NCBI RefSeq assembly: GCF_900110255.1
Contig: NZ_FODD01000003.1
Location: forward strand, 234,643 to 298,642
Origin: Actinacidiphila rubida
GTDB lineage: Bacteria > Actinomycetota > Actinomycetes > Streptomycetales > Streptomycetaceae
Direction of reading: 5' to 3'
Length of the DNA stretch: 64,000 nucleotides
Position numbers and translations under genes: made by a program
Shown here: positions 51,515-61,326 of the stretch, piece by piece
How the letters are laid out: each line of letters starts with the position of its first letter
Position numbering within the stretch: the first letter of the stretch is position 1
The notes under the pieces: model-generated
What the model was told of the DNA's origin: nothing
The model's input: the letters and a program-made list of their open reading frames with translations, nothing else
The model's database searches: none

Positions 51515-54262
51515 TCAGGCGTCGCCGCCCGCCGCGCCGGGGTCGGCCGCCGCCACGTCCAGCAGCTGGTACCGGTCCACGGCCTGCTTGAGCGCGGACC
51601 GGTCGATCCTGCCCTCGCCGGCCAGCTCCGTCAGCACCGCCAGCACGATCGACTGCGCGTCGATGTGGAAGAAGCGGCGGGCCGCGCCACGCGTGTCGGC
51701 GAAGCCGAAGCCGTCCGCGCCGAGCGAGGTGTAGCGGCCGGGCACCCAGCGGGCGATCTGGTCCGGCACCGAGCGCATCCAGTCGGAGACCGCCACGAAC
51801 GGGCCCTGCGCGCCGGAGAGCTTGCGGGTCACGTACGGGACGGCCTGCTCCTCCTCCGGGTGCAGCAGGTTGTGCTGCTCGACGGACACGGCCTCGCGGC
51901 GCAGCTCGTTCCAGGACGTCGCGGACCACACGTCGGCCCGCACGCCCCAGTCCTCGGCGAGGATCCGCTGGGCCTCGACGGCCCACGGCACCGCCACGCC
52001 GGACGCCATGATCTGCGCCGGGATGCTGCCCGCCTGGCCCGCGCTGATCCGGTGGATGCCCTTGAGGATGCCCTCGACGTCCACGTCGGCCGGCTCGGCC
52101 GGGTGCTGGATCGGCTCGTTGTAGACGGTGAGGTAGTAGAAGACGTCCTCGCCCGCCTGGCCGTCCGCGGTCTCGCCGTACATCCGGCGCAGGCCGTCCT
52201 GCACGATGTGGGCGATCTCGTAGCCGTACGCCGGGTCGTAGGCGACGCAGGCCGGGTTGGTGGACGCCAGCAGCTGCGAGTGGCCGTCGGCGTGCTGCAG
52301 GCCCTCGCCGGTCAGCGTGGTCCGGCCGGCGGTCGCGCCGAGCACGAAGCCGCGCGCGAGCTGGTCGGCCATCTGCCAGAACTGGTCGCCGGTCCGCTGG
52401 AAGCCGAACATCGAGTAGAAGACGTACACCGGGATCAGCGGCTCGCCGTGCGTGGCGTAGGCCGAGCCGGCGGCGATCAGCGAGGCGGTGCAGCCGGCCT
52501 CGGAGATGCCGTCGTGCAGCATCTGGCCGGTCGGCGACTCCTTGTACGCCAGCAGCAGCTCGCGGTCCACGGACTCGTACTGCTGACCGAGCGGGTTGTA
52601 GATCTTCGCGCTCGGGAAGAACGCGTCCATGCCGAAGGTGCGGTACTCGTCGGGGGCGATCAGCACGAAGCGCTTGCCGATCTCCTTGTCCCGCATGAGG
52701 TCCTTCAGGACGCGCACGAACGCCATGGTGGTGGCGATCGACTGGGCGCCCGAGCCCTTCTTGGCCGCCGCGTAGGTCTTGTCCTCCGGCAGCGGCAGGG
52801 GCTTGGCGCGGACCACGCGGGTGGGCACGTAACCGCCGCAGGCCTTGCGGTGGTCGTGCATGTACTGGATCTCTTCGGAGTTCCGGCCCGGGTGGTAGTA
52901 GGGCGGGTAGCCGGCGTCGAGCTGCGCGTCGGTGATCGGCAGGTGCAGCCGGTCGCGGAAGCGCTTGAGGTCGTCGACGGTCAGCTTCTTCATCTGGTGG
53001 GTCGCGTTGCGGCCCTCGAAGTTCGGCCCCAGCGTCCAGCCCTTGATGGTCTGGGCGAGGATGACCGTCGGCTGGCCCTTGTGCTCCATCGCGGCGGTGT
53101 ACGCGGCGAAGATCTTGCGGTGGTCGTGCCCGCCCCGGCCCAGGTGCAGCACCTGCTCGTCGGTGAGGTTCTCGACCATCTTGCGCAGCCGCTGGTCGTC
53201 GCCGAAGAAGTGGTCGCGGATGTACGAACCGGTCTCGGTGGCGTACGTCTGGAACTGGCCGTCGGGCGTGGTGTTCAGCTTGTTCACCAGCACGCCGTCG
53301 CGGTCCTGGGCGAGCAGCGGGTCCCAGGAGCGGTCCCAGATGAGCTTGATGACGTTCCAGCCGGCGCCGCGGAACTGCGACTCCAGCTCCTGGATGATCT
53401 TGCCGTTGCCGCGCACCGGGCCGTCGAGCCGCTGCAGGTTGCAGTTGACCACGAAGGTCAGGTTGTCCAGGCCCTCGCGGGCGGCGATGGACAGCTGGCC
53501 GAGCGACTCGGGCTCGTCCATCTCGCCGTCGCCGAGGAACGCCCACACGTGTGACTTGGAGGTGTCGGCGATGCCGCGGGCCTCCATGTAGCGGTTCATC
53601 CGGGCCTGGTAGATCGCGCCCAGGGGGCCGAGGCCCATGGAGACGGTCGGGAACTCCCAGAAGTCCGGCATCGACCGCGGGTGCGGGTAGCTGGAGAGCC
53701 CGTTCGGCGCCTTGGAGTGCTCCTGGCGGAAGCCGTCGAGCTGGGCCTCGGAGAGCCGGTCGAGCAGGAAGGCGCGGGCGTAGATGCCGGGGGACGCGTG
53801 GCCCTGGAAGAAGACCTGGTCACCGCCCAGGCCGTCGTCCTTGCCGCGGAAGAAGTGGTTGAAGCCCACGTCGTACAGCGAGGCGGAGGAGGCGAACGTC
53901 GCGATGTGGCCGCCGACGCCGATCCCGGGGCGCTGCGCGCGCGACACCATGATCGCCGCGTTCCACCGGGTGGCGTTGAGGATCCGGCGCTCGATCTCCT
54001 CGTTGCCGGGGAAGAACGGCTCGTCCTTGGTGGCGATCGTGTTGACGTAGTCGCTGCTGCGCATCTCGGGGACGGCGACGCGCTTCTCGCGGGCCCGCTC
54101 GATGAGGCGGAGCATCAGGTAACGGGCCCGCTCCCGGCCGCGCTCGTCGATGGCCGCGTCGAGCGAGTCGAGCCATTCCGCCGTCTCCTCGGGATCAAAG
54201 TCCGGGACCTGGCTGGGAAGGCCGCCAATGATGATCGGGTTGCGATCGGATCCGGAAGCCAC
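51515..54262 (-). CDS. aceE: Pyruvate dehydrogenase E1, homodimeric type (AceE)
   Basis: 915 residues. The thiamine diphosphate motif is GDGEMDE (244-250) ending at Asn275 in [11 protein letters not shown], with [17 protein letters not shown] and [12 protein letters not shown] in the active-site region. It decarboxylates pyruvate and transfers acetyl to the lipoyl-E2 core, feeding acetyl-CoA to the TCA cycle and to the fab operon nearby. Length matches the family. The GTG start has GAAGGA five bases upstream. E2 and E3 are not in this window. Divergent from DUF3052. Confidence 0.96.
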   Translation of the reverse strand: MASGSDRNPIIIGGLPSQVPDFDPEETAEWLDSLDAAIDERGRERARYLMLRLIERAREKRVAVPEMRSSDYVNTIATKDEPFFPGNEEIERRILNATRWNAAIMVSRAQRPGIGVGGHIATFASSASLYDVGFNHFFRGKDDGLGGDQVFFQGHASPGIYARAFLLDRLSEAQLDGFRQEHSKAPNGLSSYPHPRSMPDFWEFPTVSMGLGPLGAIYQARMNRYMEARGIADTSKSHVWAFLGDGEMDEPESLGQLSIAAREGLDNLTFVVNCNLQRLDGPVRGNGKIIQELESQFRGAGWNVIKLIWDRSWDPLLAQDRDGVLVNKLNTTPDGQFQTYATETGSYIRDHFFGDDQRLRKMVENLTDEQVLHLGRGGHDHRKIFAAYTAAMEHKGQPTVILAQTIKGWTLGPNFEGRNATHQMKKLTVDDLKRFRDRLHLPITDAQLDAGYPPYYHPGRNSEEIQYMHDHRKACGGYVPTRVVRAKPLPLPEDKTYAAAKKGSGAQSIATTMAFVRVLKDLMRDKEIGKRFVLIAPDEYRTFGMDAFFPSAKIYNPLGQQYESVDRELLLAYKESPTGQMLHDGISEAGCTASLIAAGSAYATHGEPLIPVYVFYSMFGFQRTGDQFWQMADQLARGFVLGATAGRTTLTGEGLQHADGHSQLLASTNPACVAYDPAYGYEIAHIVQDGLRRMYGETADGQAGEDVFYYLTVYNEPIQHPAEPADVDVEGILKGIHRISAGQAGSIPAQIMASGVAVPWAVEAQRILAEDWGVRADVWSATSWNELRREAVSVEQHNLLHPEEEQAVPYVTRKLSGAQGPFVAVSDWMRSVPDQIARWVPGRYTSLGADGFGFADTRGAARRFFHIDAQSIVLAVLTELAGEGRIDRSALKQAVDRYQLLDVAAADPGAAGGDA

Positions 54263-54440
54263 GCTGTTCCTTCACTGCTCGTTGAATATTGGTGCTCTGC
54301 AGGGTCGCGCCGCCTCCATCGTGTACCGCGTGGTTGGATACGTCATCTCTACCGAGCGGTAACAGCCGAGCCGGTGGTGGCGTGCTGCTGGAGGGCGTGC
54401 GGCACCGACCGGTCCAGCGCCAAACCCGAACTCTACGCCC

Positions 54441-54460
54441 AGTCGGACGTACGACCGACT
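54441..54460. promoter_or_regulatory. 20-bp near-perfect palindrome upstream of aceE
   Basis: AGTCGGACGTACGACCGACT is symmetrical except for one base pair (positions 7/14). It is about 180 bases before aceE and 220 before the DUF3052 gene. It lies in the only promoter-bearing gap for both, so it is a plausible operator; the binding protein is unknown. Confidence 0.55.
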
Positions 54461-54496
54461 CGTGCCGCCATTCCTCCACAACACCGGCAAAGCGGA

Positions 54497-54510
54497 GTGA
54501 TGTGCGTCAC
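54497..54510. promoter_or_regulatory. Crp-like site between aceE and DUF3052
   Basis: GTGATGTGCGTCAC fits GTG(N6)GNCAC. It is 37 bases beyond the 20-bp palindrome. Control of central carbon flow by Crp would make sense, but only seven bases are fixed in the motif, so chance is a real possibility. Confidence 0.35.
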
Positions 54511-54679
54511 CATGGAGTGTGCGGGTTGCGGGGAAGACGGTCGAATCATCACCGTTTCGGCGGTCTCGTACGCCGGGTACTTGCGCGATCCGCCGCGCCC
54601 GTGTGGACTACCGCCAATAAGCCCGCACCGGAGCGGGCACACACAGCACAGGGAAAGTCCCCATGACAGGAGGCAAAGC

Positions 54680-55120
54680 GTGAGCGCGACCGCGGACCAC
54701 GCGGAGGAGCGGACCAACCCGGCGAGCCGGCTTGGTTTCGAGCCCGGACAGGTGGTCCAGGAGCTCGGGTACGACGAGGATTGCGACCAGGAGCTCCGGG
54801 AGGCCATCGAGGAGCTCACGGGCGAGGAGCTCGCCGACGAGGACTACGACGACGTGCCCGATGCCGTCCTGCTGTGGTTCCGCGAGGAGGACGGCGACCT
54901 CACCGACGCGCTCGTCGACGCCACCTCGACGGTCGACCCCGGCGCCCCGATCTGGCTCATGACCCCGAAGACGGGGCGCGACGGCCATGTCGAGCCCAGC
55001 GAGATCGGCGAGGCGGCGCAGACCGCGGGTCTGGCCCAGACCAGCAGCGTGAACGCCGCGAAGGACTGGACCGGCAGCCGTCTGGTCACGCCCAAGGCCG
55101 CCAAGGCCGGCAAGCGGTAG
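54680..55120 (+). CDS. DUF3052 domain protein
   Basis: 146 residues, strongly acidic in the middle (EELTGEELADEDYDDVPD). The core reads RLGFEPGQVVQELGYDEDCDQELREAI followed by VLLWFREEDGDLTDALVDA and IWLMTPKTGRDGHVEPSEIGEAA. The family is confined to actinobacteria and has no assigned function. In mycobacteria the equivalent gene also sits between aceE and ahpE. GTG start with AGGAGG six to seven bases upstream. Upstream of ahpE on the same strand, 140 bases apart. Confidence 0.88.
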   Translation: MSATADHAEERTNPASRLGFEPGQVVQELGYDEDCDQELREAIEELTGEELADEDYDDVPDAVLLWFREEDGDLTDALVDATSTVDPGAPIWLMTPKTGRDGHVEPSEIGEAAQTAGLAQTSSVNAAKDWTGSRLVTPKAAKAGKR

Positions 55121-55260
55121 CGCTTCGCTCAGGATGTCACCGGGGTGCACGCCGCCCCGGGCCACGGTGTGCGGCCGGCCGCCGCGACGTTTCGCGGTGT
55201 GCTGCCGGCTGCCGCCTCCGTGCGCGCCGACGCACGGAGAACAGGGAGAGCCGGATCACC

Positions 55261-55719
55261 ATGCCCCTCACCGAAGGCGACGCCGCACCTGACCTCGAGC
55301 TGAAGGACCAGCACGGCCGCACCGTGCGCCTCGGCGACTTCGCGGGCGCCAAGCACGTCGTGCTGATGTTCTTCCCGTTCGCCTTCACCGGTGTCTGCAC
55401 CGGTGAACTGCGGGCTGTCCAGGCCGAGTTGGCGGCCTTCCAGAACGACGACGTACAGCTGCTCGCGGTCTCCTGCGACTCCATGCACGCGCTGCGCGCG
55501 TTCTCCGACGCCGAGGGGCTGGAGTTCCCGCTGCTGTCGGACTTCTGGCCGCACGGAACCGCCTCCCGGGCCTACGGAGTCTTCGCCGAGGACAAGGGAT
55601 GCGCGGTGCGCGGCACCTTCGTCATCGACAAGCACGGCACGGTCCGCTGGACCGTGGTCAACGGCCTCCCCGACGCCCGTGACCTTCACGACTACGCAAA
55701 GGCCCTCCAAGCCCTGTAG
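55261..55719 (+). CDS. ahpE: Peroxiredoxin, AhpE-like
   Basis: 152 residues. The peroxidatic cysteine is Cys46 in FFPFAFTGVCTGEL, with supporting Thr43 and an Arg in AVRGTFVIDKHG. Cysteine in SCDSMHAL is conserved in position but not clearly resolving, so a one-Cys mechanism as in mycobacterial AhpE is likely. It reduces peroxides and peroxynitrite. A purine run (GGGAGAG) precedes the ATG. The Ter genes follow on the same strand about 110 bases later, tying them to oxidative stress by position. Confidence 0.92.
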   Translation: MPLTEGDAAPDLELKDQHGRTVRLGDFAGAKHVVLMFFPFAFTGVCTGELRAVQAELAAFQNDDVQLLAVSCDSMHALRAFSDAEGLEFPLLSDFWPHGTASRAYGVFAEDKGCAVRGTFVIDKHGTVRWTVVNGLPDARDLHDYAKALQAL

Positions 55720-55830
55720 CCGGAGGGAACCGGTCACTAGGCTCAGCACGTTGATCCCTGTGGACGGCGTGCCCGCACCCGTCCGCAAGGCCGTACACCG
55801 CTGTACTCAGCTCGATCGGACGGAGGACTC

Positions 55831-56406
55831 GTGGGAGTCAGCCTCAGCAAGGGTGGCAACGTCTCGCTGACCAAGGAGGCGCCGAACCTCACGGCGGTCG
55901 TCGTGGGCCTGGGCTGGGACGCCCGGACCACCACGGGATCGGACTTCGACCTGGACGCGAGCGCGCTGCTCACCAACGACCAGGGCAAGGTCCTGTCCGA
56001 CCAGCACTTCGTGTTCTTCAACAACCTCCGCAGCCCCGACGGCTCGGTGGAGCACACCGGCGACAACCTCACCGGTGAGGGCGAGGGCGACGACGAGGTG
56101 ATCAACGTCAACCTGGCGGGCGTGCCGGCCAACGTCTCCAAGATCGTCTTCCCGGTCTCCATCTACGACGCCGAGACCCGCCAGCAGAGCTTCGGCCAGG
56201 TCCGCAACGCCTACATCCGCGTGGTCAACGCCGCCGACAGCCGCGAACTGGCCCGCTACGACCTGACCGAGGACGCCTCGACGGAGACCGCGATGGTCTT
56301 CGGCGAGCTCTACCGCCACGGCGGCGAGTGGAAGTTCCGCGCCATCGGGCAGGGCTACGCGTCGGGTCTGCGCGGCATCGCGCAGGACTTCGGCGTGAAT
56401 GTCTGA
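55831..56406 (+). CDS. terD: TerD family protein, first tandem copy
   Basis: 191 residues, full-length TerD domain. Calcium-binding acidic motifs are [10 protein letters not shown] and [12 protein letters not shown] with [12 protein letters not shown]; the C-terminal [20 protein letters not shown] is diagnostic. TerD proteins act in tellurite, oxidative and phage/colicin resistance and in Streptomyces influence development, but their molecular role is unsettled. GTG start with GGAGG eight bases upstream. It is 52 bases before the second copy, probably in one operon. Confidence 0.94.
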   Translation: MGVSLSKGGNVSLTKEAPNLTAVVVGLGWDARTTTGSDFDLDASALLTNDQGKVLSDQHFVFFNNLRSPDGSVEHTGDNLTGEGEGDDEVINVNLAGVPANVSKIVFPVSIYDAETRQQSFGQVRNAYIRVVNAADSRELARYDLTEDASTETAMVFGELYRHGGEWKFRAIGQGYASGLRGIAQDFGVNV

Positions 56407-56458
56407 CCCGGATCCCGGGCAGCACAGAGAACAGCGATACGGGGAGGAACGAACCACG

Positions 56459-57034
56459 ATGGGCGTCACGCTCGCCAAGGGAGGCAATGTCTCCCTCTCC
56501 AAGGCCGCGCCGAACCTCACCCAGGTCCAGATCGGCCTGGGCTGGAGGGCCCGCTCGACCACCGGTGCCGACTTCGACCTGGACGCCAGCGCGCTGCTGT
56601 GCTCCGGCGGCCGGGTGCTGGGCGACGAGTACTTCGTCTTCTACAACAACCTCAAGAGCCCGGACGGCTCCGTCGAGCACACCGGTGACGAGCTGGTCGG
56701 CGGCTCCGGCGGCGACGACGAGACGATCCTGGTCGACCTGACCAAGGTTCCGGCCAACGTCGACAAGGTCGTCTTCCCGGTCTCGATCTACGACGCCGAT
56801 GCCCGCGTGCAGACGTTCGGGCAGGTCAGCGACGCGTACATCCGGGTGCTCAACCAGTCCGACGGTGCCGAGCTGGCACGATACGACCTGACCGAGGACG
56901 CCTCGACGGAGACCGCGATGATCTTCGGCGAGCTGTACCGCTACGGCGGCGAGTGGAAGTTCCGGGCCGTTGGCCAGGGGTACGCGTCCGGGCTGCGCGG
57001 GATCGCCCTAGACTTCGGGGTCAACGTTTCGTAA
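56459..57034 (+). CDS. terD: TerD family protein, second tandem copy
   Basis: 191 residues, very close to the upstream TerD; differences cluster in the N-terminal third (LLCSGGRVLGDEYFVFYNNLK instead of LLTNDQG). The acidic [10 protein letters not shown] and GDDETILVDL motifs are intact. DNA of the two genes is identical for 39 bases at 56257-56295 and 56882-56920, suggesting recent gene conversion. GGGGAGG precedes the ATG. The paralogs may form mixed assemblies. Confidence 0.94.
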   Translation: MGVTLAKGGNVSLSKAAPNLTQVQIGLGWRARSTTGADFDLDASALLCSGGRVLGDEYFVFYNNLKSPDGSVEHTGDELVGGSGGDDETILVDLTKVPANVDKVVFPVSIYDADARVQTFGQVSDAYIRVLNQSDGAELARYDLTEDASTETAMIFGELYRYGGEWKFRAVGQGYASGLRGIALDFGVNVS

Positions 57035-57095
57035 AGCCGCGTACCGCGCGGGGGACCTCGTGGTCACAGGTCACAAGGAATTGGGTGGGAAGCAC

Positions 57096-58313
57096 GTGCT
57101 CCTCAGAACTTTCGGCTGGTCGCTGGGCGTCACCGTCCTCGGCCTGGCCCTGGCCTTCTACGTCTGGGGGGCGAAGGGACTCGCGATCGTCGCGATCCTT
57201 TCCGTCCTTGAGATCTCGCTGTCCTTCGACAACGCCGTCATCAACGCGGGCATCCTGCGCAAGCTGAACGCCTTCTGGCAGAAGATGTTCCTGACCGTCG
57301 GCGTGCTGATCGCGGTCTTCGGCATGCGGCTGGTCTTCCCGGTGATCATCGTCGCGATCACCGCGAAACTCAGCCCGTGGGAAGCGGTCAAGGTCGCCAT
57401 CAACGACCACGACCGCTACGAGACCCTGGTCACCAACGCCCACCCGGCGATCGCCGCGTTCGGCGGGATGTTCCTCCTGATGATCTTCCTCGACTTCATC
57501 TTCGAGGAGCGGGAGATCACCTGGCTGAGCTGGCTGGAGAAGCCGCTGGCCAAGCTCGGCAAGCTGGACATGCTCTCCGTGGTGATCGCCATGGTCACCC
57601 TGGTCGTCTTCGCCACCACGGTGGCCACCGGCGTCCCGCTGCACGGCGGCCACGGCACCGTGGACAAGGGCGAGACGGTGCTGCTCGCCGGCGTCGGCGG
57701 CCTGATCACCTACCTGGTGGTCGGCGGCATCTCGGGCTACTTCGAGGAGCGCCTCGAAGAGGACGAGGACGGCGACGAAGACGGGGAAAACGGGGACGGG
57801 GACGACGACCGGGACGACGTGAACGGGAACGGGGCCCGCGAGGGCGCCGGGACGTCGAAGGCGGCCGCGGGCAGTGGCGCCAGCGTCATGCGGGTCGCGG
57901 GGCTGGCCGGCAAGGCCGCGTTCTTCATGTTCCTCTACCTCGAGGTCATCGACGCGTCGTTCTCCTTCGACGGTGTCGTCGGCGCCTTCGCGATCAGCAA
58001 CGACATCTTCCAGATCGCGCTCGGCCTCGGCATCGGCGCCATGTACATCCGGTCGCTGACCGTCTTCCTGGTCCGCAAGGGCACGCTGGACGACTACGTG
58101 TACCTGGAGCACGGCGCCCACTACGCGATCGGCGCGCTGGCGTTCATCCTGCTGTTCACGATCAAGTACGACGTGAGCGAGATCGTCACCGGCCTGGTCG
58201 GCGTTGTCCTGATCGCGGCCTCCTACTGGTCGTCGGTGGTACGCAACCGCCGGCTCGGGGAAGAATCCCAGCAGTCGGACGACGACAAGGCAGAGGTGAC
58301 GTCCGGGGTCTGA
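57096..58313 (+). CDS. DUF475/TerC-like integral membrane protein
   Basis: 405 residues, with about nine membrane helices in two related halves. Each half carries the TerC-type acidic signature: LEISLSFDNAVINAG (38-52) and LEVIDASFSFDGVVGAF (282-298). Intramembrane Asp/Asn of this kind suggest metal-ion transport; TerC relatives export Mn2+. A cytoplasmic loop at about 218-242 is almost all Asp/Glu/Gly. GTG 57096 gives the family N-terminus LLRTFGWS; GTG 57060 is possible. It follows the terD pair and ends at a hairpin. Confidence 0.88.
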   Translation: MLLRTFGWSLGVTVLGLALAFYVWGAKGLAIVAILSVLEISLSFDNAVINAGILRKLNAFWQKMFLTVGVLIAVFGMRLVFPVIIVAITAKLSPWEAVKVAINDHDRYETLVTNAHPAIAAFGGMFLLMIFLDFIFEEREITWLSWLEKPLAKLGKLDMLSVVIAMVTLVVFATTVATGVPLHGGHGTVDKGETVLLAGVGGLITYLVVGGISGYFEERLEEDEDGDEDGENGDGDDDRDDVNGNGAREGAGTSKAAAGSGASVMRVAGLAGKAAFFMFLYLEVIDASFSFDGVVGAFAISNDIFQIALGLGIGAMYIRSLTVFLVRKGTLDDYVYLEHGAHYAIGALAFILLFTIKYDVSEIVTGLVGVVLIAASYWSSVVRNRRLGEESQQSDDDKAEVTSGV

Positions 58314-58330
58314 CCCCGCCCGCGCACCGG

Positions 58331-58358
58331 ACTGCCCCCGCCACCCGGCGGGGGCAGT
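58331..58358 (+). terminator. Terminator after DUF475 gene
   Basis: ACTGCCCCCGCC-ACCC-GGCGGGGGCAGT, a perfect 12-bp stem with a four-base loop, 18 bases after the stop. It closes the terD-terD-DUF475 unit. Confidence 0.87.
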
Positions 58359-58428
58359 GCCATGTCGAGCGAACGTCCGGAGAACCCGAGAGCACGTCGA
58401 GCACGTCGAGGGAAGGCGGAGACGGCAG

Positions 58429-59160
58429 ATGCCCTGGTGGAGCTTTCTGCGGCCCAGTGGAGCCCAGCAGTTCGACATCGGCAACGCGCACACCGTGGAA
58501 CTCACCAGGCGGCGCCCCGAGCTGTCGCTGACCAAGCAGGGCGCCGCCGTCGGCAACCTGCGGGTCAACCTGTCCTGGCAGATGCGCACGTCGGACACCG
58601 GCGGCTGGACCACCGAACGCGGCAGCTTCCTGCGCCGCCAGCTGGAGATCTTCAAGCCGCGGGTGGTGCAGGCGGCCGGTCCCGCCATGGTCAACGTCGA
58701 CCTGGACCTGGCCTGCATGTACGAACTCACCGACGGCAGCAAGGGTGTGGTGCAGCCGCTCGGCAACTTCCTCGGCGACCTGGACAGCCCGCCGTGGATC
58801 CAGATGAGCGGCGACGACCGGTTCGGCGGCACCTCGGGTGAGACGCTGTACATCAACTTCGACAAGCGCGACGAGTTCAAGCGGCTGCTGGTGTTCGTCT
58901 ACATCTACGACGGCACGCCCGCCTTCGACCGTACCCACGCCAAGGTGGAGATCTTCCCCGGCTCCGGGCCGCGGATCGAGATCCCCCTCAACGAGCGGGA
59001 GCCGCAGGCGCGTTCGTGCGCGGTGGTGCTGATCGAGAACCGCAAGGGCGAGATGTTCGTGCGCCGCGAGGTGAAGTACGTCTACGGCTTCCAGGCGGAG
59101 ATCGACCGGCTGTACGGCTGGGGTCTGCAGTGGGGCCGCGGCTACAAGTCGAAGGTCTAG
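58429..59160 (+). CDS. TerA/TerD-like tellurium resistance family protein
   Basis: 243 residues of the TerA branch. A short N-terminus (MPWWSFLRPSG) leads into VNVDLDLACMYELTDGS, the counterpart of the TerD acidic motif, then GETLYINFDKRDEFKRLLVFVYIYDG and a C-terminal RREVKYVYGFQAEIDRLYGWG. The second TerD calcium loop is altered, so metal binding may differ. Likely a cytoplasmic partner of the TerD proteins. ATG preceded by GGCGGAGA. It lies between two terminators, so it is transcribed alone or partly by read-through. Confidence 0.85.
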   Translation: MPWWSFLRPSGAQQFDIGNAHTVELTRRRPELSLTKQGAAVGNLRVNLSWQMRTSDTGGWTTERGSFLRRQLEIFKPRVVQAAGPAMVNVDLDLACMYELTDGSKGVVQPLGNFLGDLDSPPWIQMSGDDRFGGTSGETLYINFDKRDEFKRLLVFVYIYDGTPAFDRTHAKVEIFPGSGPRIEIPLNEREPQARSCAVVLIENRKGEMFVRREVKYVYGFQAEIDRLYGWGLQWGRGYKSKV

Positions 59161-59193
59161 GGCCGGTCGTCCGGATCTCCGGACGACCGGCCC
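59160..59193 (+). terminator. Terminator after the TerA-like gene
   Basis: 59160-59175 and 59178-59193 are perfectly complementary over 16 bp, with only TC between, so 14 pairs with a six-base loop form in practice. The stem starts on the last base of the TAG stop. Confidence 0.9.
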
Positions 59194-59241
59194 CCGTTCC
59201 CCCCGGCGGCCCTCTCGCCGGGCGCCCTCAATTGGTCGAAA

Positions 59242-59260
59242 TCCCTTGCGAGGCAAGGGA
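59242..59260. promoter_or_regulatory. Inverted repeat upstream of the NTPase gene
   Basis: TCCCTTGC-GAG-GCAAGGGA has perfect 8-bp arms and a 3-bp spacer. It sits 54 bases before the NTPase start, in the only AT-rich part of the gap, which also contains TTGCGA. It is the right place and shape for a dimeric repressor or activator. Confidence 0.55.
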
Positions 59261-59313
59261 ATTGCGGCACGCTTGGTACCCACGGGAGTCACTGAGGCGG
59301 GCGGGGGAACAGG

Positions 59314-61326
59314 GTGCCGGACTGGCCTGGGCGGTCCTTGCGGGACCGGGCGATACGCGCCTACGCGGAGCCGTTGCTGGTCCGCACGCCAGGGCCGGTG
59401 GGCCGGCTGCCCGCGGTGCTGCTGCTGGGCCCGCGCGGCAGCGGCAAGACCACGCTGCTGCGGCGTCTGGAGGCCTGGGGGCGGGCCGCGCCGCTGGCCC
59501 ACCTGGACCTGGCGGCGATGGAGCGGGACGGCAAGACCCTTTTCGACGCGCTCGCCGACCTCGCCTTCCAGCTGCAGGCCCGCAAGGACGACGTGCCGCC
59601 GCTGGGCTTCCCGTCGTTCACGGTGCTGCTGCTGGCCGCCGCCGCGGCCGTCAGCAGCCGAGACCGGCCCGCGGCGATCGCCGAGATGCAGACCCTGCTG
59701 CAGGGCCCCGACCGCCAGGAACTCTCCCTGGAGACCGTCCAGCCGCTGCTGGACGGCGCCGCCGCGGTCAGCGGCGGGCTGCTGCCCGGCTGGGTCACGC
59801 AGATCGTGCCGGTCATCCGCAGCACCCAGCGGCTGCAGGCCAAGGTGCGGCTCAGGCGCCGGATCGCCCAGGCCAGCCACGACGTCGGCGGCCCGCGCGC
59901 GGGTGCCGACTTCCTCGTCAGCGTCAACCAGCTGTTCCACGGCTACCCCGAGCAGCAGCGCGAGGCCCAGCGGCTGCTGCTCGAAGGGTTCCTGGCCGAT
60001 CTGCGCGCCGCCTACGAGACCCGCGCGGGGCACGGCAGGCGTACCACGCACTGCCTGGTGCTGCTGGACAACGCCGACGGTGAACTCGGCGAGGAACTGA
60101 TGCAGTTGCTGCTCGACGCGCGCGGCGGCGTGCCGGGGCGGCCGGGCCGGACCGACCCGCTGCTGGTCCTGGCGACCGCTCGCCGCACGCCGGAGACACT
60201 GGTCCGCGAGGAGCGGCGGCTGGCGGCCCCGCCGCGGTACAGCGACGGCTGGTCGGCGGAGGGCGAGCGCTTCGCCCCGGTGCCGGCGGGCCGGCTGCAC
60301 GTGGGCCGGCTGCGCGACCTGAACCGGGCAGAGGTCGAGGACCACGCCAAGGAGGTCCTGTCCGCGCTCCCCGACGGCGCCGTGCGCCCGGACGCCGAAC
60401 GCTCCGCCAACGCCTCGTATTGGCTGGGCTGGGTCGTGTACACCGCGACCCGCGGCCAGCCGGCGGCCACCGGCGCCGTGCTGGACGCGCTGTCCCGCTT
60501 CCCGGCCGGCACGCCCTGGGACCAGCGCGTGCAGGGCTGGCCCGCGCTGCCGTCCGCGGCCGCGGGAGGCGGTGCCGAGGCCCGCGAGCGGCGCCACCCG
60601 ACCGTCGCGGACACCGTCCTGGACTGGCTGCTCGCGGACTGCCCGGCGGGCCTGCGCGCGGTGCTGCCGCGGGCCGCGGCCGCGGTCACCCAGGGCCAGG
60701 CGGAGGCCGCCACGCAGCTGTGGCGGGGCGTACCGCCCGCCCTGGTGCGGCAGTTCGAGGACGACGGCCGCCTCGTCTACCACCCGGTGGTGCGGTTCCT
60801 GCTGCTGCGCCAGTTGGAGGCGGTCACCGGCGACGGGCCGGGCACCTGGAACGGCGCGCACACCGCGCTGGCCGACGCCGCCGGCGACGACGAGCGCACG
60901 GTGGCCTACCACGACCTGGCCGCGGACCGGCTGGACGCGGCCGTCGACCACCTGCACGCCCGCTTCCACCTGATGCCCGCCGAGCGGTGGTGCGACGACC
61001 TGGCGCTGATCCAGCGGGCCCCGGCCCGCAGGCTCGGCGGACGGCCGGAGACGGCCCGCATCCGGTACATGCGGCTGGTGGGCACGCCGTGGGGCGACGA
61101 GGAGCGGCAGGCGATCACCCGGCTGCTGGTGGCCGGATGGATCACCGCGCACCCGCGCTCCGCCCCGTACGCCGATGGCTACGAGGACCCGCTCGGCGAC
61201 CCGTACGCGGAGCTGTACGCGTACATCGCCGACGAGTTCCGCACCCTGCGCCGCCTGACCCGGGCCGAGACGGACCGGGACGTCTTCAAGGCCAGGGCCG
61301 AGCAGTACGAGAGGAAGCCGTGGTGA
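59314..61326 (+). CDS. P-loop NTPase of unknown function (STAND/AAA-like), Ter-associated
   Basis: 670 residues. Walker A is GPRGSGKTT (39-47), Walker B is HCLVLLDNADG with Asp252, and LLVLATARRTPE forms a sensor-like strand after it. This resembles STAND or AAA-type switches. The C-terminal 350 residues are helical with many Trp/Leu/Ala repeats and no recognised effector domain. A hydrophobic stretch LLLAAAAAVSS near 110 is not long enough for a membrane helix. The GTG start has weak GGGGGAA before it. Its TGA overlaps the next start (GTGA), so NTPase and receptor are made in step. Function unknown; I suggest a cytoplasmic signalling switch. Confidence 0.8.
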   Translation: MPDWPGRSLRDRAIRAYAEPLLVRTPGPVGRLPAVLLLGPRGSGKTTLLRRLEAWGRAAPLAHLDLAAMERDGKTLFDALADLAFQLQARKDDVPPLGFPSFTVLLLAAAAAVSSRDRPAAIAEMQTLLQGPDRQELSLETVQPLLDGAAAVSGGLLPGWVTQIVPVIRSTQRLQAKVRLRRRIAQASHDVGGPRAGADFLVSVNQLFHGYPEQQREAQRLLLEGFLADLRAAYETRAGHGRRTTHCLVLLDNADGELGEELMQLLLDARGGVPGRPGRTDPLLVLATARRTPETLVREERRLAAPPRYSDGWSAEGERFAPVPAGRLHVGRLRDLNRAEVEDHAKEVLSALPDGAVRPDAERSANASYWLGWVVYTATRGQPAATGAVLDALSRFPAGTPWDQRVQGWPALPSAAAGGGAEARERRHPTVADTVLDWLLADCPAGLRAVLPRAAAAVTQGQAEAATQLWRGVPPALVRQFEDDGRLVYHPVVRFLLLRQLEAVTGDGPGTWNGAHTALADAAGDDERTVAYHDLAADRLDAAVDHLHARFHLMPAERWCDDLALIQRAPARRLGGRPETARIRYMRLVGTPWGDEERQAITRLLVAGWITAHPRSAPYADGYEDPLGDPYAELYAYIADEFRTLRRLTRAETDRDVFKARAEQYERKPW

